This document shows, one piece after another, positions 56,303-64,000 of a stretch of 64,000 bases of DNA. The stretch is from Adiantum capillus-veneris. Its lineage: Eukaryota > Streptophyta > Polypodiopsida > Polypodiales > Pteridaceae. The DNA lies in the NCBI GenBank assembly GCA_014529385.2, contig CM043970.1:47021779-47085778 (forward strand), given 5' to 3'. The notes beneath the pieces were generated by a model. That model made no database searches and was not told the DNA's origin. It saw only the letters and a program-made list of their open reading frames with translations. Numbering within the stretch: position 1 is the stretch's first letter; each line of letters opens with the position of its first letter. The position numbers were made by a program, and so were the translations under genes.

Positions 56303-57261
56303 TGTAAACACCAAGGGACTGCTATGCCTGGTCCATCCGCCCAACCTCCCTTTAACAGGCTCCTAGCCCCTTTCGGACCCCTTCCCACTGGCAGCCGGCC
56401 CTTGGCCGAGTCCGTGACCCCTTGGTTTGGCCCTTGGCTTGACAACTTGTTTTAGATGTATTGAATATGTCTAGGTCAAAAAATTGTCAAGTTTAGCAAA
56501 AAAATTGATTGTTGTAAATAATCGTGACTATTTACTTTTGTGCTTTTCTGGCTTGGAAATGATACCTTCACTTCACCTATCACTTGTACACATCTATTAC
56601 ATGCCACATTTCAAGTATGAGCCAAAATGATCAAGAAAACTTGGAAAATTGTCAAAAAACGCAAAGAAGTCTTTCCGATCCAAATTTTGAGTTATCTGTC
56701 ACATTTTTTGATCCAAATCACCCCACATCTCATACATAGAGTCTACATCATGCCTAGAGCCAAGTTGCACCAAAAAATATACATTTTGATGAAAAAGTTA
56801 ATAATTGTGATTATTTACTTCTTGCCAAAATGGGTGAATATTGCAACTTTGACCTTATCGAACCAAAGCACATGATGTCCCAAGTCAAATTTGAGCAAGT
56901 TTGGATCTCAAAATTTCAAAATCTCAGTATATCTACTATTTTAGAGACTGTGTCCTAACTCAGACACCATTTCCACCCTATGCACTCGATTGAGCCCACA
57001 CTTCACTCAGAGCACCTAAATGGCATAGAGTTCAAGCCTATCATATCAAAAATGCAAAAAGTTAGAAAAAATTCCCTGTTGTAAATAATCACGATAATTT
57101 ACTTTTGTTGCAATTTTTGCCTGAACTGTATGATTTTGAACTTTACATGTTTTTATGCATCTATGCATGCTCCAAAGTTGATTTGAAGCAAAATGAACTC
57201 AATTTGTCAGCAATTCAGACTCGGGGCATTTCAGAGAGGAATTTGTAGAATTTTCTAAACT
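56303..57261. repeat. Noncoding leader-like stretch with three ~22-bp palindromes
   Basis: Near-palindromes of the form GTAAATAATCGTGACTATTTAC lie at 56514-56535, 56797-56818 and 57081-57102, 283 and 284 bp apart. The intervening sequence is AT-rich and noncoding, as in the E1 leader. Confidence 0.65.
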
Positions 57262-58228
57262 TTGGCACTGTATTCCCCTAATGCAAGCTGCCGAGAAAGC
57301 CAAGAAAAGGGTGTCCCAAAAAGAAAAGCTGCAAGAGTTGCCACCCTACCAGCTAGACCCAAGTTTAGTGAAGACGGCCAAGGTAACATACTTGTCAAAA
57401 AAGAACAACTTGAAGAAACAACACCACGGTTTTCACAGGCATGTTCAAGAGCAAGGAAGGACACCAAGTGGAACTACAATTTCTCCCAACGGAGATTTAT
57501 GATGGCTGCCAAGCTAGATACCAAAGAAGCCAGTAGAAGGCTCGGCCTCAGGGAATTCTATGACCAAGAACCGCGTGGTGTAGATTTCCAGAAAGCCTAT
57601 GAGTTATTGTCTACTGTCAAAGAGGATGGATCAGCCCAAATAACCGACCAACAAGGCCAGAAACTCAAAGTAGTTGACCATAAAAGAGATTGTAGCTGAG
57701 GCACTCAAGTTGTTGGCTAAAGGGATGACAATGCGGGCCCGCGACAGAAAGACAACAGGCACATTCACCAAGGAGACTGTTGCTGCCATTTTTGTCGACC
57801 TCAGACAAAGGCAAGTGGAAGAACCATCTCGTCGATAACATCAACACTTCCACTTTTTATCAAAGAGACCACCACGGTACACCACCCCAAACCATGCAGT
57901 TGCAGACCTTCACCCAAGTGTTGAAGTCGACAATGAGGCAGCCAATTGATCATGCGCAGTATCTACTGACAACGCTGAAGGGCACAAAGAAATAAGGTAA
58001 AATCACATATCTGGGCATGCCTGAAGTGCTAACAAGAATAGCATATCATGCTATTGGCATGGCCAAAAAAAAATTGCCAACCCCAGATCAGAACACATGG
58101 ATTGTAACTGCTCAACCTTCTCCAAGAACTACGCGTTCATCAAAGAGAGTTTATAAGTCAGATGAAGAATCTGTCGAAAGCTCCCACAAATCTCAAAGCA
58201 GTGAGAGCTTGAACAATGAGGAGAGAAT
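57262..58228 (+). pseudogene. Decayed gag-like or accessory ORF, family unknown
   Basis: The first frame (57262-57699) reads SQRRFMMAAKLDTKEASRRL, EFYDQEPRGVDFQKAYELLS, and ends after QGQKLKVVDHKR. The next frame continues KEIVAEALKLLAKGMTMRAR and TKETVAAIFVDLRQRQVEE. A third (58017-58228) gives YLGMPEVLTRIAYHAIGMAK and a Ser/Lys-rich tail. Three frames in sense order show a single gene with frameshifts. Its position after a palindrome-bearing leader suggests a retroelement gag; I recognise no domain. It is cut by the dispersed repeat and LINE copy D. Confidence 0.4.
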
Positions 58229-59947
58229 GGCTAGATTTGTGAGTGTGCTAATAAACATTGTGATCACAAGAAATTTTGAGTAGTCACGTGAATATTAAAT
58301 CCCTCATGGAAGTGTATCTGAGGCAGTTTAAATTTGTAGGTGAGTGAGGTAGGGGTGTCCCTTCAGACCGCTGTTGTTTGTTGTTGCTACATATCCTTTG
58401 TTTTTCTTTATTGTTGCCCAAGTACATGGGGGAAATTTTAAAAGGAATGTAGATTGGGGAAGAGCATGTAGTTGACTTGGGCTTTGCTGATGATACCTTG
58501 AGATTTCTTCACGCTAATAATGCCACCATTGGGAAATGTATGAACTATCTGAGTGTATACTCACTTACTGTAGGACTAGAGATATATAAAGGCAAGTCAA
58601 ATTTAATAGATGTATATTCTAAGAAATTTGAGGTCCTCATATGGAGGGGAAGAAGAATCTGTAGAGGCAATTTTTTCAGGCATTTGGGTTACCCATTAGG
58701 GGTGGATGTCACCTCTCCACGGGTGACTGGGTGGGTGGAAGAGAGGATCTACCCCACAATGGCCTCATGGCACTCTGATGAATGGCCATTCCATGTCAAG
58801 GTCAAGCTTTTGCAAGACAATATTGTACCTTATTTGCTTTATATCTTGTCGTTGCTTGACTGGTCTAACACTGCACTGAATTGGCTTAAATCTAGGTACC
58901 TAAATTTTAATGGGGATCAAGACAAAAGGCTTGGATTCCTTGGGAACATGTTGCTATGCAATCTCACATGTTGGCTCGAGGGCTACACTTTTAAAACATA
59001 AGCTGGTCTCTGATAAATGCTGGTCTAAATTGCTATGATTCTTAATTCATATACCTATTTATAGGGATACATTTTTCTCTACTTCTGCAAAAGTTGTGTG
59101 GAAACACTAGTAATATGCCTATGCAATCATGGAAATATGTATGTTCTAAACTGGTATGGGCTGGAAAGGTTAGATACACTAGTAATTCTATTGGACTGGA
59201 ATCATGCTTTCAAGCCTTTTTTTAAAGAAACATCCGCCATTACTGATAGGGGAAAAAGCAATAATAATATTTAAAAGAGGGCTTGATACCATTGTGCAAG
59301 TGGTGGACTCTAACATCTAGGTTGTGGCTTTTTCAACAACTAGGAGAATCTTGAGGAACGGTGATGGATTTAGAGTCCAATGGTCTTTGTTGTCTGTTAT
59401 TGTATTCAATCTCCACATACCATGCAATCATAACTCATCTCAAAGATTTACGAACTCCCAAACACTTCGGCCAATTTGTGGACATCCTCAACAAAGATAT
59501 TTTATCAGTTACCTTTCCTAGAAAGCCAAATCCATGAGAGATGCAACAAGATATGGGAATCGAATCACTCTGATGAATGGTGGTTACACAGAATCCGGAT
59601 TAATTAGAATTCCCGCTATGCATACATGCATAAAATTATACTTTGGAGAGTATTAACAGGTGCCATGCCTATTGGGGAGTTGCTAACCACTAAGAATGTA
59701 GCACAAGGGAAATGTATCGGATGTAATAAATAGAATCCATGAAGCACTTATTTGTGGATTGTATGCAAGTCAATAATATAGTGGTATCTCTCCAATTGTA
59801 GATTATGATGGTAGATCAAACATTCCAGTTAGTACATGATCCTTTTTGGGTTGATGCATTTTGAGGATGAGGGTTTACTGCATCTATGCTTGTATTCACT
59901 CAAACTGTGGATAATTACCTAATTTGGGAAGCTATGAATGCTTCTAG

Positions 59948-60026
<79 letters not shown>

Positions 60027-60070
60027 ATGAGAAATAAGAGAAAATTGACTATGCTTGATTTAAAATGATA
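58229..60070 (+). mobile_element. LINE copy D, decayed
   Basis: Begins with the same repeat/LINE junction as copy C. The frame 58477-59001 is the best preserved RT piece: GFADDTLRFLHANNATIGKC, MNYLSVYSLTVGLEIYKGKS, GRRICRGNFFRHLGYPLGVD, VTGWVEERIYPTMASW and LPYLLY-like PYLLYILSLLDWSNTALNWL. GFADDT is the intact polymerase active-site box. The zf-RVT region is at ~59640-59780. The tail has a long CT run. Confidence 0.8.
59951..60022. repeat. (CT)36 microsatellite in LINE tail
   Basis: Perfect CT dinucleotides of ~72 bp after AGATT. Copies A and C have much shorter runs at the same site. Confidence 0.95.
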
Positions 60071-60303
60071 AACACACATGCATTTCTTTTTTTAAAGTTT
60101 GCCAATGCCATGAAATTGGACCATTTTATAGATATCCATATAGCTAATTTATCATCATAGACACAATTCTTTTTTAAAAATTTGCAAATGTGCCTTGTAA
60201 TCTGTTTATTTTAGTGCGAGATGATTGTCGATGTCAATCTGCGTATGTCTTGTTATGCTCTACATATGTTCTATAGCAACGATCACCAAGAAAGACTACT
60301 TAA
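60071..60303. other. No gene recognised
   Basis: AT-rich spacer. Confidence 0.4.
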
Positions 60304-60377
60304 TCAATTAAGGGCTACGACTCGCATGACTGAAAATAATAAAGAATACAGTTTGAACCCCAATGGACCATTTGGAC

Positions 60378-60443
60378 CAAAATAAAGATGCATATTTGAA
60401 CCACACAATTTTGTGTGGTTCAACTGAGTATCTTTATTTTTGA
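60378..60443. repeat. Hairpin (MITE-like) related in outer arms to 28623-28733
   Basis: TTTGAACCACACAA faces TTTTGTGTGGTTCAA, with outer arms AAAATAAAGAT and ATCTTTATTTTTG. It interrupts the adjacent gag fragment. Confidence 0.7.
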
Positions 60444-60715
60444 AAAGACCTATAGCATGTGCAGGAGGGATATAGCATTCTTTGATTGCCTGCTTCATTT
60501 TCTTCCAAGACGGACTATTCATGGGATTATCTCTACAGTGTTTCTTCCACCAAAGTTTGGCATCTCCACTGAGACGGAACATACCCAACATTGTTTGGTT
60601 TTCCTGAGTAGATCCAATAGCTTTAAAATAGTCATCCATACCATCTAGCGATGCTTCGACATCTCGCTCTAAATTGGGTCCATCTCCCTTGAAGGTAGGG
60701 AGTTGGACTTGCTTT
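60440..60715 (-). pseudogene. Gag domain fragment of an LTR element
   Basis: The minus strand reads LPTFKGDGPNLERDVEASLD, GMDDYFKAIGSTQENQTMLG, MFRLSGDAKLWWKKHCRDNP, WKKMKQAIKECYIPPAHAIG. This is the core of the retrotransposon Gag family (LSGDAKLWW is the hallmark). It is cut off at the hairpin. It lies ~900 bp downstream (minus sense) of a Met-type PBS, so both probably belong to one minus-strand element. Confidence 0.75.
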
Positions 60716-61590
60716 AGTAGTAATTTATTTCTCTTGAGTAATAGTGTAAAGGCTATTTTTCACGAGTATTATCTTGAAATTGAATTATTGAAAATTAGTA
60801 CTATATGAAAATCTCTCTTACTTATGCTTTTAATGTATCTCATACTCAAAAATTTTGTACCCATGATGAAGACAATTTCCAAACCATAATCTTATAGCAT
60901 ACCCATGAGAACCATAGTATGTACAAGAGCTAATACAATCCATGAAGCCTTCTTAATATGTACAAGGGTGATGACAATCCTATACTAGAATCTTGTGGAC
61001 TATGCATGGATCAAATATAGGATCAAAATATACAACATCTTTTGGTCCACTAAAACTAGGGTCTATACCTATGGGCCTAATTCTACCTGGGTAGATTACT
61101 TTAGACACCTGATCAAACACCCACTGATTTTGTGATACTTGGACATCATCTATTACAAGGGTTTCCTGTGAATTCTCCATTCCAATGAGAAAGTATACTT
61201 CAATCACTTGAATATCTTTGGCCCATTTGAGTCTCTTCATATTTAGTTCTAAACCTTCTAACTCTCTTGCATCAATGAAGAAAATTCCACCAAATCCTCA
61301 CCAGCTGACCCTCCAAGTGGAAGGAGAAAATCTCTTATTTATCCATTTCATCACGATTTTTTGCATTGAATAGTGTCAGGATAGTCAAGCCCTCATAAAC
61401 CTAATGTTAAAATTTATGAATTTGCAGTAGTCCTGATGGAAATCTTCCTGCAAAGATGGGGATAATTATCTCTCTTCCTTTCTCTCCCTCTTTTCAGTTA
61501 AATACTTCTTTAATTGAATTTGTCAAAGATCATTTATTTCAACCTAGCACCTTAAACTTTTCCCTAGGTCCAAGACTTTAATTAACACAC
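60716..61590 (-). other. Minus-strand element leader or pre-gag region
   Basis: Contains an 86-codon minus frame (60980-61240: MKRLKWAKDIQVIEVYFLIG, then QVSQNQWVFDQVSKVIYPGR). It is protein-like but unidentified. Confidence 0.35.
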
Positions 61591-61602
61591 ACTTTGATAC
61601 CA
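61591..61602 (-). other. Primer-binding site
   Basis: The minus strand reads TGGTATCAAAGT, a near match to the Met-tRNA PBS, just after the LTR edge CTCACA. Confidence 0.6.
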
Positions 61603-61604
61603 CT

Positions 61605-63524
61605 TGTGAGATCCCCAACCCACCAAGACCAAGATTGGGATGGGATCCTTGATAGGTCTCTAGGCCTACTAAAAGTCAGAATCTTAAACAAGAAGAATCC
61701 AGGGAATAGACCTTTACCATTAACAATGGCTTGAGTCTATAGCTATAGAAGAAAACCTAGTCTTGTCTCACAACAAAATTGGGACAATATTTAAAAATAT
61801 AAGACTGTTTTAGCCCTAAGACTTCAACAATTTGGGCTAAGGTATTCTCAACCAACATTACCCCCCCCCCCTAACAGATGTGAGGGCACAACCACTGGTG
61901 AACTCCTCTTCCAATTGGAGAAGTTTACTAAATGCTTTTAGTGCACAGGAATGGATAGTTATGTGACTAATTAGGGCCACCCGTCCATGATTGACAACCT
62001 TAGTCAATACCCACTTACTTCCCCGCAACTCACACATGACTCTTTTTTTTCTAATTACTATCACATTCTTTTAACATTTAAAATAATGGTTTCTTTTAAC
62101 TTTCTGTCACCGTGATTCCTTCAATAAAATCATTAAAGACAAAATTAGAAAGCATTATTTTAGAAAACATACATCTTTAAACTTAAGACAAGGTATTGTT
62201 AATCAAAACATTGACTATAATAACCATGACCAATACTCTTCTTGTCTCAAGACCACCTAAGGGTGAAAAATGGCACCCATTCCTTGTTCACAATTTGGGG
62301 TGGATAAACCCCCACCTAAGGTTCGGGGTGCCCATACACCAAACCAGTTGCCCATACAGTCGGGCGGCTCCCCTAGGATAAAACTGATATCCTAACTTAT
62401 GTAGAAACATCAAGACATGACACAGAGTAGAAACTCATCGTTCAAGGGGGTAACCGACTTATTCATGGCTAGAAAGTCATCATTATTCATCACAACATAC
62501 CAAGGAGTCAAAGGTGTCTTGAGATGAGCTTTCCTAAGGATGATCAATCATATCTTTCCTAGTTCAACCAATTTTTACCCAAACAATTTATTATTAATTT
62601 ACAAACAACTTCACATTGGTTTCTTGGAGATGTCTTCAATTTCAGCCAGTTTTACTTTTCCTAATTTCTTACTCCCTCTTTACGTATGCAATGCTAATCA
62701 TTAAAGAGCTTGAATTAGCTAAACTTAATTATAACAAAGACCCACCTGGGACTGATTTGACATTTGTTGTATCACTGAGGCCTGTACACTCTTATCAATA
62801 GGCCTAGCTTCGGCGTCGTCCGACACTCTAGTTCTTTTTCGAACTCTGCCCTTATTATCAGAAAGGACTTGCTCCGGTCCTTTTAGGTGCCATAATTTCT
62901 TATCTGTAAATAATCAACTATATTTTTTTCTCTCTAGTGAGTTTTGAGTAGAGTTCTCTCTAGGTGAGACCGTGAGAGGGAAATGGCCAGGATTTCGAGT
63001 CTGAGTGAAATTGTGAAGCAAGGGGTCCTATTTATAGTTTTCTACGCACTCACATGCTGGAAATGGTAGTACCTTGCATCCCAAGGCATTCCTTTAGCTC
63101 CCCTAGCACCCCTTGCTGGTTTTTCTATCCCCGGCAGGTCAATGACGGCCCCTCCCGGAACCTGCCAGCTTTAAAAATCAAATTTGCTATATTTTGACCT
63201 ATTTTTTGCTTAATTGATAAATATCTTCAAAATATCTGGGAGGCCTTTAGTAAAGTCTATGCTTAAATGATTAGTACAGCCATTCAATTTTTCTTAATAA
63301 TGTAATTTACATTGAATCTTTTGGAAGGACTAGCTGGGTGCATTTTTATCTGAGTTTAATTCTGGAAATTTCTAGCCCGTGGTTGATGTGCTTAAGATTC
63401 CAAAAATACCATTTTTTATGGCTTTTGAGATGGAGTTTTTACCTAAATGTATGACCAATGCTTTCTCCTAAAGCTTTGAGTTCATTCTCGGCAGCTAGAA
63501 AGGTGGAGACCTTACACACTCACA
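61605..63524 (-). repeat. Probable long 5' LTR of minus-strand element
   Basis: Plus-strand edges TGTGAG (61605) and CTCACA (ending ~63524) are inverted. A minus-strand TATA box lies inside. No second LTR is in the window, so the limits and the ~1.9-kb length are provisional. Contains a poly-C run at 61861. No coding sequence. Confidence 0.45.
63029..63037 (-). promoter_or_regulatory. TATA box in the probable LTR
   Basis: The minus strand reads CTATAAATA, directed toward the PBS and gag fragment. Confidence 0.5.
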
Positions 63525-64000
63525 CATATGTGCATTGCAAATCAAGCCTCCCTCTCAAGGGAAAGCAATGGATAAGCCTACACCAACAACGCTTGACCAT
63601 GGAATGCAAATCGAAATAAGAGACAATCTTCAAGTATGCTTATCATTTTCTCCATCTTCATTACTATGCTAAGGTATGCTCTAAGAGTGATGATATGTGA
63701 GGAGAATACTTCTTTCTTCTCTGTTACATCTTCTTTCTCTTTATTTTCCTCACTTCTTGCCAGGTCTCTCCACCTTTGAAGTTGTTTGAGGTCTTGGGAT
63801 TGAAGCCGATGATGAGTTCTTGTTTATTGCAAGAAGCTAATTGTTGTTTTAGACATAATATCGGTGCATGAAACTTTCCATCTTCATGGAATCAAGAACG
63901 TCTTAAGGGACACAAATATTTTATTGTACCAAGTCTCTCTTTAAAGGAGAATATATGATAGGAAAGCATTTGAAGGGGGGAGCATCCCCAAGTAAATCTA
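63525..64000. other. No gene recognised
   Basis: Flank of the probable LTR. No supported frame. Confidence 0.4.

Overview
This window looks like nuclear DNA of a land plant with a large, repeat-choked genome. It has a moderate-to-low GC content, spliceosomal introns, plant-type Ty3/gypsy LTR elements primed by the TGGC(G/T)CCGTTGCCGGGGA site, degraded L1-type LINEs, a Ulp1-like protease relic and long microsatellites. A seed-free plant such as a fern is my guess, but nothing here proves it. I see no clearly functional host gene, no rRNA or tRNA gene and no CRISPR array. Almost everything I can name is a transposable element or a decayed gene.

Region 1 (1-27150) holds two diverged copies of one composite element. 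Copy 1 (about 440-7770) and copy 2 (about 16500-27146) share the same order. First comes a + strand gene A (coiled coil, RING-like zinc finger, basic tail). Then a + strand gene B (acidic repeats plus an FCP1/NIF-like HAD domain with a D-x-N-G motif). Last is a convergent - strand DDE-type transposase-like gene of a family I cannot place. Introns and spacers are packed with short palindromic motifs, and each copy has its own motif: GTGCTATATAGCAC in copy 1 and AATAGCTATT in copy 2. Between the copies (7.8-16.5 kb) lie small tandem duplications, a 76-bp hairpin minisatellite, a decayed histone H3-like sequence, a decayed Ulp1/C48-type protease gene, and CA/GT microsatellites.

Region 2 (28.8-60.1 kb) is a LINE neighbourhood with nested insertions. 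A 14.9-kb LTR element, E1 (30790-45719), sits inside a LINE reverse-transcriptase sequence. It has a 5-bp AGAGG target duplication, a primer-binding site, a polypurine tract and two LTRs. It has a gag gene but no pol, a leader carrying five copies of a 24-bp palindrome, and an antisense nested gag-protease element (about 35457-42239). A 5'-truncated relative, E2 (46166-50314), follows, then a decayed gypsy integrase fragment and further LINE copies. All three gag-type elements encode repeated W-[IV]-P-K motifs.

Region 3 (55-64 kb) has remnants of at least three more LTR elements, recognised by primer-binding-site matches and one gag domain. One leader again carries a ~22-bp palindrome spaced ~284 bp apart. 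No selected host pathway is visible. The structure reflects layered transposition: LINEs, then LTR elements into them, then nesting.
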